Positions 12,236 to 19,906 of a stretch of 28,121 nucleotides of DNA are shown here, in pieces. The position numbers were made by a program, and so were the translations under genes. This stretch comes from a virus: the IMG/VR virus record IMGVR_UViG_3300048588_000756, positions 1-28,121 of that record; one strand, 5' to 3'. Each line of letters begins with the position of its first letter. Position 1 is the first letter of the stretch. Below the pieces are notes generated by a model. The model was given only the letters and a program-made list of their open reading frames with translations, searched no databases and had not been told where the DNA came from.

Positions 12236-12474
12236 GCCCAACGAAAATCAAAGAATCGTTATCGGAAGCCGAACTTCTCCAAATCTATCGGCAAATTGGT
12301 GAAGCAGAAATTTCTCGTGACCAAATGATTGCATCCATTATGTTTGTGATGAATATGGGAGAGAAGGAAGCCTCTGACTTTGTAGATTGGAACTTGGCAC
12401 AGCATTCTCAAATGGAAGCCGATATGGAAATTCGAGGAAAATTACAGCCACTGGAAGATTCCATCGAAAACTAA
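12232..12474 (+). CDS. Small acidic helical protein, candidate immunity partner of the MuF-zincin
   Basis: The 80-residue product begins in an ATGA overlap with the MuF-zincin gene, so the two are translationally coupled. It is acidic and helical (ESLSEAELLQIYRQIGEAEI, then SRDQMIASIMFVMNMGEKEA and SDFVDWNLAQHSQMEADMEI), has no signal peptide and no recognised motif. Immunity proteins of polymorphic toxins are typically small, acidic and encoded directly downstream. It could equally be a small head-assembly factor or tail of the head module, because it lies between two head genes. The following 106 bases before the protease gene hold no gene. Confidence 0.6.
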   Translation: MSPTKIKESLSEAELLQIYRQIGEAEISRDQMIASIMFVMNMGEKEASDFVDWNLAQHSQMEADMEIRGKLQPLEDSIEN

Positions 12475-12556
12475 TTTCCTGACTCTCTAAAACATTTAAA
12501 CTAACTCACTCGAAACCTCCTCTTAACCTAGCCTAAGCAAGCCTTGGTTCTAAATC

Positions 12557-12578
12557 GAATCAATTGTAGAATTGATTC
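12557..12578 (+). promoter_or_regulatory. Hairpin immediately upstream of the capsid protease start
   Basis: GAATCAATT (12557-12565) and AATTGATTC (12570-12578) form a perfect 9-bp stem with a GTAG loop. It ends two bases before the ATG at 12581, and no Shine-Dalgarno is present between the previous gene and the ATG. It may be an operator, a translational control hairpin or a processing site separating packaging from capsid genes. The stretch 12475-12556 shows no clear promoter or terminator. Confidence 0.55.
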
Positions 12579-12580
12579 AG

Positions 12581-13819
12581 ATGAGAACATCACCAGATGC
12601 GATTCGATATGACAGTGCCACGATAGAGCTCGTAAGCTCTTCTGAGAAAGAACAATTTCTCAGGTTCCGCGTTGCATTCGCTCGTGCTGGTGTTTTTCCT
12701 TATTACCATCTGAACGGATCCATCAGGCGTGAAGCGAAACTCCCAGAAGATTTATTTTCTGAGGATGCCATTGCTTCTGCTCGCGGCATTCCTGCCACAG
12801 ATGATCACCCCCCAGTTACTGAAAACCAAGGTCTCCTAACGACTGCCAATGCGACTCGTTTTGCGAAAGGTGCGCTAGGCGATTCTATCGAAGTCGGCGA
12901 AGGAGAAATCCTTTGGGGCAACGAAACGGTTTGGGATGAAGAGTTAAAAGCTTCATTGCTTAAGGGTGAGAAGCTCGAAGTCAGTGTAGGTACTAGATGT
13001 AAGATAGACCATACACCCGGAGAGTATAAGGGACAGCCGTATGATGTTCGCCAAACGAATATTCGATTTAACCATTTGGCCCATGTGAATAAAGGTCGAG
13101 CGGGTTCTGAGGTGCGAGCCTATTTAGATCACGCAAATCCTGAGATGAACATTGCCATAAGAATCGATTCAAACGATAAGGAAAACCAACGAATGAAGAA
13201 ACCAGATTGGCTTACGAAAACCGAAGCTTTCTTAAAGAGTGTTGGAGTGAAATTGGATAGTGCTGATGGTGCTGCCGATGATCCAACCAAACAACAGCAA
13301 GAACCTGCTCAGCCTAATCCGCAGGAACCAAAGAAGGATGAAATTCCTCCTGCTCCCACTGCTGCTCCGATGAACAACGATAGCGTTCTTATCAAAGCCT
13401 TGCAAGACCAAGTAAAACTTCTCGAAGAAACTTTGAGTGCAACAAGAGCAATCTTGGAACAGGCTCTTTCTCCTGCTACGCAAGATTCCATTGCACGTCG
13501 AAGACTTTCTCTCATTGATTCTGTTCGCGCCGTTGATCCGGAAGCTAAGACAGATTCTTTATCGGAAAGAGAATTGAAAATCCTTGTCGTGACAAAAGTT
13601 CTTCCGCCAGCGGAAGGAGTGAAACTCGACTCGTTCGATGATGTGAAACTCGACGCTCGTTTTGAAGCTGCTATGGAACTTGCCAGAACTAACGCGGCAC
13701 TCAGAACCGGCAAAAGTCCTTCCGGAACACAATCGCAGGTCAATCTCGATGCGGATCAAGAGATTGCCAAAATCAAACAAGACCGCCTTCAAATGGCTCA
13801 AACAAAGGAGAAAGTTTAA
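12581..13819 (+). CDS. DUF2213-type prohead protease with C-terminal scaffold region
   Basis: The ATG at 12581 is preferred over the in-frame TTG at 12572, which lies inside the hairpin. The 412-residue protein has an N-terminal DUF2213 domain (residues about 10-190): PYYHLNGSIRREAKLPEDLF, IPATDDHPPVT with the conserved DHP, KLEVSVGTRCKIDHTPGEYK, and FNHLAHVNKGRAG. This family supplies the capsid maturation protease in phages that also carry DUF1073 portals and DUF2184 capsids. From about 205 the sequence turns low-complexity (Pro/Gln/Glu) and coiled-coil (KALQDQVKLLEETLSATRAI), which fits a scaffold. An in-frame ATG at 13193 with AAGGA ten bases upstream could give a separate scaffold of 208 residues. 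It ends in a TAATG overlap. Confidence 0.75.
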   Translation: MRTSPDAIRYDSATIELVSSSEKEQFLRFRVAFARAGVFPYYHLNGSIRREAKLPEDLFSEDAIASARGIPATDDHPPVTENQGLLTTANATRFAKGALGDSIEVGEGEILWGNETVWDEELKASLLKGEKLEVSVGTRCKIDHTPGEYKGQPYDVRQTNIRFNHLAHVNKGRAGSEVRAYLDHANPEMNIAIRIDSNDKENQRMKKPDWLTKTEAFLKSVGVKLDSADGAADDPTKQQQEPAQPNPQEPKKDEIPPAPTAAPMNNDSVLIKALQDQVKLLEETLSATRAILEQALSPATQDSIARRRLSLIDSVRAVDPEAKTDSLSERELKILVVTKVLPPAEGVKLDSFDDVKLDARFEAAMELARTNAALRTGKSPSGTQSQVNLDADQEIAKIKQDRLQMAQTKEKV

Positions 13820-14814
13820 TGAAACGAACTCTCATTTTTCTATTTTCAATTCTTTTCTTTTCATTGATTGGCATTTCGTGCCTTTACATAGCACCTGAAA
13901 CTCTTGGTCAATATATTCCATTTCAAAAAAGCGATTTGATTGGATTGTTTTCTGGAGTGACTCTCGCAATTAGCGGTGTTATGCCAGACGGCGGACTTTA
14001 CAATGATAAAGCTGGTTTATTTGGAACTGTTGCACGGGACTCCGTAAACTTATATCGAGTAGGCGGTAAAGTTGCAATAGGTAGAGTGCCTTTTGGATTT
14101 GGTATTTCTCTCGTTGCAGATGGCGATGGAGTTTCTGTTGTAGGTGCTGATGCAGTTCCTGATAAATTAGAGTCTGGATCTGGAAATGCTGGATTAAGAT
14201 TGATTACTAAAGAGATCGCCACTTGGGTAAGGTTTGCTATTGTCAATCCGGGAACAAACAATGCCTCACTTGCGCTTACGTTAGAAGGTGAAGGAACGCA
14301 AAGTGACCCTTACGTAATCACAGTGAGCACGGCAACAAACGGATCTGCTCAAATCACATCAACTGCTTCATTAGTCAAAACTGCCTTAGAAGCAAATGCT
14401 GAAATTAACTCAATCATCTCAGTTGAACTCTTGGGTTCAGGTGCAAGTGCAGTTGTTGCCCAAGCAGAAGCACCTTTGATGAAGAGCGTTGCAGATTTGC
14501 GATTTGACGGTGTTGCCGCTCAATCGAGTGCCGCTGGTGATTTAGAAAATGGTGCTTATCTCGATTCTCAACTTGCAACCTTCATTAATAAGGGAAATGT
14601 TTTTGTCCCTTGTGAGGAAGCAACTAAGGAACTTGATACTGTTCGCATTCGACTTGTTACCGATGGTGCTAACCTTGCAGGTCAGTTTAGAAAATCTGCA
14701 ATTCCAAATGTGACCGCTGTGATCAAAGGAGTCAAATTTGGTTCTAATCAAGAAATTGGTGCGGCTGAACTCGACTTATCCTCTGGTTTCTACGAACTCA
14801 CACTCGACGTATAA
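13819..14814 (+). CDS. Capsid decoration/head fibre-like protein with hydrophobic N-terminus
   Basis: The ATG at 13819 has a strong AAGGAG eight bases upstream and overlaps the preceding stop, so this start is well supported. The 331-residue product has an unusual N-terminus for a capsid protein: a signal-like hydrophobic stretch ending in ISC (TLIFLFSILFFSLIGISC, Cys21) and a second hydrophobic stretch (LIGLFSGVTLAIS). From residue 55 the sequence (DGGLYNDKAGLFGTVARDSV, NLYRVGGKVAIGRVPFGFG) resembles DUF2190-type capsid decoration proteins. An inserted beta-rich module (about 135-220: VRFAIVNPGTNNASLALTLE, then DPYVITVSTATNGSAQITST) is also found in the tail sheath. It lies between protease and major capsid genes, the normal place for decoration proteins. 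Confidence 0.65.
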   Translation: MKRTLIFLFSILFFSLIGISCLYIAPETLGQYIPFQKSDLIGLFSGVTLAISGVMPDGGLYNDKAGLFGTVARDSVNLYRVGGKVAIGRVPFGFGISLVADGDGVSVVGADAVPDKLESGSGNAGLRLITKEIATWVRFAIVNPGTNNASLALTLEGEGTQSDPYVITVSTATNGSAQITSTASLVKTALEANAEINSIISVELLGSGASAVVAQAEAPLMKSVADLRFDGVAAQSSAAGDLENGAYLDSQLATFINKGNVFVPCEEATKELDTVRIRLVTDGANLAGQFRKSAIPNVTAVIKGVKFGSNQEIGAAELDLSSGFYELTLDV

Positions 14815-14826
14815 GGAAAATCAAAC

Positions 14827-15792
14827 ATGGCAAGAGCATTATTTAGAAAAGAAGATTTCAACTACATCCAGAAACGAATTCTTACTCCACGTAAGAACGA
14901 ACTGGTAGTTCGAAGTATCTTCTCCATCAACAACGAGACTCCTACTTATTCGCATACGTTCGAAGTTGAGAATGTGCAAGATACAGGATCCGCTCAAGTT
15001 GTAGAATCTGGTGCAGATTCGGACAACATCCCTTTTGTTGGTGAATCAGTTGGTTCCCAGAAAGGAGTTCTATTCAAAATTCGTGATGCAATTCGTATCA
15101 CAGAAGATGACTTAGAAGCGGCTGATGCGAGACGGCAATCAGGCAAAGGATCTGAGTATCCAGTTCAGGAGAAACGTCTCGATGCGGCACGTAGATTCAT
15201 CGCAGAATCCGAAAACAAACTTGGTCTTCACGGTTTTGTAAAAGCTGGTAAAATTGTCCAACCAGGTTTATTGAATTGGCCTGGAGTTGTAAGTGAACCA
15301 GTTTCCGGAGCAAATACTGATGCTAGACTGTTTTCTGGAAAGACTCCTCAAGTCATCTTGAAAGACATCATCGATGCGAAGAAACAATTGGAAGGATCTG
15401 GAAAATTTAAAGCAGCAGGAATACTTATTTCCGATGAAGATTATCTGCATCTATTAAATCCATATTCTGAATCGACCACAATCACTATCTTACAGTGGCT
15501 ATTGTCGCATCAAGATTTGGTTTTTCCAAAAGGTTTCATTCGCTCACAAGATATTACTCCACAACATTCTGGTTTCAAAGATGGAAACACGAAAGTCGGT
15601 GGTTTTGCAATTTTTGATGATTCGGCTGATGTGGCTGAATTTATGATCGCACGTGATCTGGAAGTTGTGCAAACGCCTTGGGATGAATATCGCGGAGAGA
15701 TGAAGATCAAATGTCATGAAAAAGTTGGTGGTATCTATGTTTACCAACCAAAAGGAATCGTGATTCGAACTGGCTCATCTAAGGCCGCTTAA
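14827..15792 (+). CDS. Major capsid protein (DUF2184-like)
   Basis: The 321-residue product has the layout of DUF2184-type HK97-fold capsid proteins: an N-terminal arm, a strand-rich E-loop-like region (TYSHTFEVENVQDTGSAQVV), a spine helix region (KRLDARRFIAESENKLGLHG-like, around residues 117-140), the typical GLLNWPGVVS loop (about 149-158), TPQVILKDIIDAKKQLEGSG, and a C-terminal beta-strand set that ends QPKGIVIRTG. AAGGAAAAT precedes the start. It follows protease and decoration genes and precedes the DUF4054-type connector. Each capsid would contain several hundred copies, so this gene should be among the most strongly expressed. There is a 47-base gap after it. Confidence 0.82.
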   Translation: MARALFRKEDFNYIQKRILTPRKNELVVRSIFSINNETPTYSHTFEVENVQDTGSAQVVESGADSDNIPFVGESVGSQKGVLFKIRDAIRITEDDLEAADARRQSGKGSEYPVQEKRLDAARRFIAESENKLGLHGFVKAGKIVQPGLLNWPGVVSEPVSGANTDARLFSGKTPQVILKDIIDAKKQLEGSGKFKAAGILISDEDYLHLLNPYSESTTITILQWLLSHQDLVFPKGFIRSQDITPQHSGFKDGNTKVGGFAIFDDSADVAEFMIARDLEVVQTPWDEYRGEMKIKCHEKVGGIYVYQPKGIVIRTGSSKAA

Positions 15793-15839
15793 GCGAACCA
15801 AATTTAAGGTAAATTAAAAAGGTTTAAGGAAACACCATC

Positions 15840-16181
15840 GTGGGAATATCAACCGTTCAACAATTAAGAGGTTTCTTGCAAGAGAAAGTGCAAGGTGTCA
15901 GTGATGATACGTTGCAAATTTACCTCGATGATGCTGAAGGTTCTGTATTCTCCGGTGGTGTTTCTGTTTCGCATGCGAGATTTGCAGAACTGCAAAGATA
16001 TTTTACAGCACATCTTTTAGAATCGGTCGGTATCATTCCAAAAATGGTAACATCAGAATCAGCTGATGGGATATCCAGATCCTTCGATACTGCCTTCATT
16101 CCAGGATCTAAGGAAACTTACCTAGATCTATATAAAAGAAAACTCCATGAAATCAATGGGTTTAAAGGGAGGGTCTTCTGA
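15840..16181 (+). CDS. Head-tail connector (DUF4054-like)
   Basis: The start is a GTG at 15840, with AAGGAAA about eight bases upstream. The 113-residue product is helical with the layout of DUF4054 adaptor proteins that follow DUF2184 capsids: SDDTLQIYLDDAEGSVFSGG near the start, LQRYFTAHLLESVG as the helical core, then a loop and GSKETYLDLYKRKLHEINGF. Such adaptors bind the portal ring and form the upper neck. It ends in a TGATG overlap with the next gene. The motif match is moderate and the gene order supports it. Confidence 0.68.
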   Translation: MGISTVQQLRGFLQEKVQGVSDDTLQIYLDDAEGSVFSGGVSVSHARFAELQRYFTAHLLESVGIIPKMVTSESADGISRSFDTAFIPGSKETYLDLYKRKLHEINGFKGRVF

Positions 16182-16825
16182 TGCCTGGAAGTATAAAGGA
16201 CATTGGAAGCATTTCGGATTTGATAGATGGTTTAAAAGCCGTTGAATCCAAATCAGTATTTGTCGGGATACTTGGCAACGTAGATTCAGAATTTATAAAA
16301 ATTGCCGCTGCCAATGAATTTGGAGCGGTCATCAAACCCAAAAAAGGAAAATTCTTAACGATACCCTTAGTACCAGAAGCGAAAGGAAAATCTCCTAGGT
16401 CGTTTGGTGATTTGAAATTGATCCGAAAGAAAGGTTCCAAGGGTGAAGCAGGTGGAATACTTGCACGAGTAAACGGGACAAACATCGAACCAATCTTTGC
16501 ATTGGTGAAGCAAGTGATTATCCCTGAAAGAAGTTTCATGCGTGAGACATTTGAAAACACAGCTGTCATCGATGCCATTCGAGAGGAAGCTAGATATGGC
16601 ATTGAAGACTACTTTGCCGGAAAGATTGAAGCAATTCAAATTCTTCATCGAATCGGGCAAAGAATGGTTTCTGAAATTAGAAACCGAATTGTAGACAATG
16701 ACCCGGCACTTGCACCTAACTCACCTTTGACATTGAAACTCAAGTCGGGATCTGGACCCCTTCGAGATTCGTTACGATTGTTCCAAGCGATTTCCTATTC
16801 GATTGATGGAGAAATCTTTACATGA
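16181..16825 (+). CDS. Virion morphogenesis/tail completion-like protein
   Basis: The 214-residue product carries a pattern typical of phage virion morphogenesis and minor tail proteins that act at head-tail joining (HK97 gp10-like/Mu gpG-like): SVFVGILGNVDSEFIKIAAA, then NEFGAVIKPKKGKFLTIPLV, and further on IPERSFMRETFENTA (about residues 113-127). The long insertion between these blocks makes it larger than the usual 120-150 residues. It starts in a TGATG overlap and ends in an ATGA overlap, so it is embedded in the neck operon. The likely role is in joining or terminating the tail; assignment to an exact family is uncertain. Confidence 0.68.
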   Translation: MPGSIKDIGSISDLIDGLKAVESKSVFVGILGNVDSEFIKIAAANEFGAVIKPKKGKFLTIPLVPEAKGKSPRSFGDLKLIRKKGSKGEAGGILARVNGTNIEPIFALVKQVIIPERSFMRETFENTAVIDAIREEARYGIEDYFAGKIEAIQILHRIGQRMVSEIRNRIVDNDPALAPNSPLTLKLKSGSGPLRDSLRLFQAISYSIDGEIFT

Positions 16826-17205
16826 TTTTATCATCACTTGCACAAACTCTCATTCCTCATTCCAAAAATGTTTCTCTTTTTGTTAAAAGTGAGAAAACGA
16901 AAGATTTAAATGGTGAATGGCAAGAAGGAATCGCTATTCGACATGAATTGTTTTGGCCAACAACCAATGTCTCGGCAAGGCAATTTCAATTATCGGCTGA
17001 TGGATCTTATACGACAGAAGACCGAAACTTCTTTCAAATTTTAACAGAAGAAACCGCCTTCAATATCAAACAAGGCGATGAGTTTAAATACAAGAACACA
17101 TACTTTGTAGTAAAAGATATCAAGGATATGACTGATGAGGCAGGTTATATTCGATACGTTTGCAAAAAGAAAACTCCACAAACACAGCCAAGGACATCCT
17201 TATGA
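16822..17205 (+). CDS. Head-tail adaptor/neck protein, hypothetical
   Basis: The 127-residue product is beta-rich in the middle (RNFFQILTEETAFNIKQGDE, then FKYKNTYFVVKDIKDMTDEA), which suits a small head-closure or tail-adaptor barrel. It starts and ends in ATGA overlaps between the morphogenesis-like gene and the neck terminator gene. Position between connector and terminator makes a neck protein the most likely role, but no signature motif is seen. Confidence 0.58.
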   Translation: MILSSLAQTLIPHSKNVSLFVKSEKTKDLNGEWQEGIAIRHELFWPTTNVSARQFQLSADGSYTTEDRNFFQILTEETAFNIKQGDEFKYKNTYFVVKDIKDMTDEAGYIRYVCKKKTPQTQPRTSL

Positions 17206-17786
17206 TCACAAAACAGATAGAAGAAATATTTACACGCCTTGGTTTGGAGCTAGGATACGAGCTTGCACGAATCAAAGGTACACCAGTGGAAGAAGCCGTG
17301 GCCATTCCAATTGATAGAGTGGATCAAGTTTCCGAGAAGCCATCCTATCCTTATGGAACTTATCGCTTGGGAAGTATCAAACGAGTTCCAACGAAGAGTT
17401 CTTTCTATGTCGATGAGGACATCGTTGTTGATGAAGAGATCGATTCCGAAAAATTCAAACGCACTGAGAAGAAGAGAGCCTCTGCTTTCATTTCATTTTC
17501 GATCCTTCACGAAAAATCTTTAGCGACAGCTATTGCTTTAACAGACTTTGCAATGGATTTTTTTGATTCAGAGGAAGGGATGACTTTCTGTGAAACCAAA
17601 GGCATCACTCCTACTCTTATCAGCGATTCCGTTGAAGATCGAACCGTTGTTTTTGACAATGTTCGCTATGATTACAAAGCGGGATTTGATCTTAACTTCA
17701 ATTTTTACCGAACCAAGGAATCAGAGGTAGCTCTGATGCAACCACCAAGTAACGAATCTATTCAATTTCAGGATGAGGAAAATTAA
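17202..17786 (+). CDS. Neck terminator protein, gp12-like (LIC_12616-like)
   Basis: The ATG at 17202 gives an ATGA overlap; the frame also extends back to 17160, which is disfavoured. The 194-residue protein has the arrangement of neck/tail terminator proteins: an N-terminal helix (IEEIFTRLGLELGYELARIK), then SYPYGTYRLGSIKRVPTKSS, a strand EKKRASAFISFSILHEKS, a helix ALTDFAMDFFDSEEG and a final beta hairpin (RTVVFDNVRYDYKAGFDLNF). I recall the same pattern in LIC_12616-family proteins, named after a Leptospira interrogans locus, which supports the host guess. The protein would cap the tail tube and sheath and dock the tail to the neck. It overlaps the sheath gene by one base. Confidence 0.7.
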   Translation: MITKQIEEIFTRLGLELGYELARIKGTPVEEAVAIPIDRVDQVSEKPSYPYGTYRLGSIKRVPTKSSFYVDEDIVVDEEIDSEKFKRTEKKRASAFISFSILHEKSLATAIALTDFAMDFFDSEEGMTFCETKGITPTLISDSVEDRTVVFDNVRYDYKAGFDLNFNFYRTKESEVALMQPPSNESIQFQDEEN

Positions 17787-19144
17787 TGCAATCAGTCATT
17801 GAACCAATTGTAGTCAATATAAGCTTGGCGAACACGGCCGTCGCACAAGCTAACTTTAATCTGGCCTTACTTTTGGATACGAAAGCTCCATTGTACTTTG
17901 CCAAACTATTGAGTGGTGAATCAGGACTGATATGGAAAGCCAAAACTGGCGGACCAGTTTTCATTGGTGTCACCTATGTCGTGTCAGGTAACAACACCGC
18001 GTTGTCTGTTGTTCTAAGTGGATCAGGAACATCCGAAGCACCTTACCTCATCACCGTCAACTTGGCAACGAATGGATCCGGAGCGGCAACCTCTACAGCA
18101 GCAGCGGTAAAAACTGCGGCAGAGGCAGTGAGTGAAGTTGCGGCACTTGTAACCATTCAATTAGAAGGCACTACAGGTAACACGGCACTCGTAGCCGTTC
18201 CATCAACTGCTCTTACTTATGAGCGTTATATGGAAATTCTTGAGGCTGATGATCTATTGGCACTTGGGTTCGTAAGTTCAGATGTTGCTTACAAAAAAGC
18301 GCAGGCATTTTTTGAACAACCAGATGCTCCAGGTAAATTGGCAGTCTATTTGCTGACAGCTTGGTCTGCAATTGAAACAGAAATTGCTGCACTAAGAAAC
18401 TCAGGTAAGAATTCTTGGTATAAGGTTTTTGGGACTACAAATACAAAAGCAGAAATCATTTTGAATTCGAACTATATGGCTTCAATTCGTAAACGATACT
18501 TCGGTTTAACGAATGATATCACTATCTCAGTTGGTAGAAATCAAGTTCGTGAACTTTTGATTCTTCACAATGATTTGAATAATCATGCTGATGCACGTTT
18601 GCTAGGTGCCACTGTTGCTTTGGAACCTGGAACATATAACTATGCATACTTGAGATTGTCTGGTGTCACAAATTCAGGTTTCTCGAATTCTCAAGTATCT
18701 TCAATCCTTCAAGACAAAGGCAATGTAATTGCAATGTTTGGTGGCTTTCAAGTTTTTTGGAATGGAATGACAACGGGTGGAGCCTGGGCAGATATCATCG
18801 ATCTGAAAGACTGGTTAGAAGCTAGACTTTTGGAAGATACATCGGGGGTTTTCTTAAACAATAAGAAGATAGGTTATACATTAAAAGATGTAAATAAAGT
18901 TGAGTCCACATTGCGAAGGCGAATGGATTCCGCAGCCAAACAAGAAAAAATTGCACCAGTGGAAAGTGAAGACGATCAGACAAGATCAGATATGGGAGCT
19001 TACCAATACAAAATCTTTCTACCTGAATCAATTGCAGAAATTCCAGACAACGAAAGAAACAACCGTCTCTTTCCAGCGATCAAATTCAGTGCGAGATTGG
19101 TTGGTGCCATCAATGAGATGGATATCGAAGGCGTATTTACTTAA
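17786..19144 (+). CDS. Contractile tail sheath protein (DUF3383-like)
   Basis: The 452-residue protein shows DUF3383 sheath features: an N-terminal strand ANFNLALLL, then YMEILEADDLLALGFVSSDV, AYKKAQAFFEQPDAPGKLAV, the central domain, the LEARLLEDTSGVFLNNKKIG region and a C-terminal domain (YQYKIFLPESIAEIPDNERN) ending in GAINEMDIEGVF. Presence of a sheath defines a contractile tail. An extra beta-rich module at about residues 48-143 (TALSVVLSGSGTSEAPYLIT, VNLATNGSGAATSTAAAVKT) is inserted between the N-terminal strand and the YMEIL block, and resembles a module in the decoration protein at 13819. It is followed directly by the tube gene. Confidence 0.82.
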   Translation: MQSVIEPIVVNISLANTAVAQANFNLALLLDTKAPLYFAKLLSGESGLIWKAKTGGPVFIGVTYVVSGNNTALSVVLSGSGTSEAPYLITVNLATNGSGAATSTAAAVKTAAEAVSEVAALVTIQLEGTTGNTALVAVPSTALTYERYMEILEADDLLALGFVSSDVAYKKAQAFFEQPDAPGKLAVYLLTAWSAIETEIAALRNSGKNSWYKVFGTTNTKAEIILNSNYMASIRKRYFGLTNDITISVGRNQVRELLILHNDLNNHADARLLGATVALEPGTYNYAYLRLSGVTNSGFSNSQVSSILQDKGNVIAMFGGFQVFWNGMTTGGAWADIIDLKDWLEARLLEDTSGVFLNNKKIGYTLKDVNKVESTLRRRMDSAAKQEKIAPVESEDDQTRSDMGAYQYKIFLPESIAEIPDNERNNRLFPAIKFSARLVGAINEMDIEGVFT

Positions 19145-19154
19145 GGAGAATTAA

Positions 19155-19562
19155 ATGCCAAACGGATTATGGGACCCAAAAAAACATTCTGTATCAGTTG
19201 CTCTTGATGATGTAGCAGGATTTTCTACAGACAATCATTTTAAAGTGGAGCGCATGACAGCTGATCTGATTTCCTCTCAGTCGGGAGTGAAAGGAGAAGC
19301 TAACGTTTCCAAAATATATGATGGCAGAACAAAGATAACAATTGTTCTTCTCGGAGATTCGCCATCAAACAAAAAGTTTGATTTGCTGGCAAAAGCAGGA
19401 CTTCCATTTCCTATTTTATGGAAAGACAAGTCAGATGGTGGTGAGATTGGTTTCTCTGAAAAGTGTTATGTGATGACACCTGCAAATTCAGAACGCGGAA
19501 AGGAATACAAAGACAAAACTTGGGTATTTCTTGCCCTCGATTATAACGGAGCATACACATAA
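19155..19562 (+). CDS. Tail tube protein (DUF3277-like)
   Basis: The 135-residue product follows the sheath gene by ten bases with AAGGAG upstream, and ends in a TAATG overlap. It has the beta-barrel pattern of DUF3277 tube proteins: SVSVALDDVAGFSTDNHFKV, then DLISSQSGVKGEANVSKIYD, GRTKITIVLLGDSPSNKKFD and a C-terminal strand pair (DKTWVFLALDYNGAYT). The DUF3383-DUF3277 gene pair is the usual sheath-tube pair of this phage type. It would polymerise into the inner tail tube. Confidence 0.78.
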   Translation: MPNGLWDPKKHSVSVALDDVAGFSTDNHFKVERMTADLISSQSGVKGEANVSKIYDGRTKITIVLLGDSPSNKKFDLLAKAGLPFPILWKDKSDGGEIGFSEKCYVMTPANSERGKEYKDKTWVFLALDYNGAYT

Positions 19563-19906
19563 TGAGCGAACAAAAAACTTTAACAGAAGAGAAAACGGAA
19601 AAGACTCTTCCGAAAAATCCAATTTTGAAAAAAATAACGCCTGACGGTCGTAAAGCTGAAATCACGTTCATCGATGGTTTGGATTATCGTTTAGAACATC
19701 CGGGCAATCGTAAGGCGGATGAATGGAGAGGTGTGAGCTTAACTGAAAAAATTTCCAACGGCGATTTGATGGATAACTTTTTGGAGTATTGTGTTTTCCC
19801 AATGGGATCACATTCTAAACCAAACTTTGATTCACTTCATCCTTATGCTGCGGAGGTGTGGTCTAAGATGGCCCATCGGTTTCTTGGTGGGAAGTTGGAC
19901 CGATAA
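19562..19906 (+). CDS. Tail assembly chaperone, first frame
   Basis: The 114-residue product lies between tube and tape measure genes, the usual place for tail assembly chaperones. It has an acidic Lys/Glu-rich start, a short beta part (RKAEITFIDGLDYRLEHPGN) and a helical end (DLMDNFLEYCVFPMGSHSKP, then AAEVWSKMAHRFLGGKLDR). A second coding frame overlaps its 3' end and runs on to 20138. Chaperone pairs of this kind are commonly joined by programmed frameshifting. It would coat the tape measure protein before tube assembly. Confidence 0.7.
   Translation: MSEQKTLTEEKTEKTLPKNPILKKITPDGRKAEITFIDGLDYRLEHPGNRKADEWRGVSLTEKISNGDLMDNFLEYCVFPMGSHSKPNFDSLHPYAAEVWSKMAHRFLGGKLDR

Noticed and set aside
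13309-13743. 144-codon minus-strand frame inside the protease/scaffold gene
   Set aside because: Antisense shadow of a low-complexity Pro/Gln and coiled-coil region; Ser-rich composition without motif.
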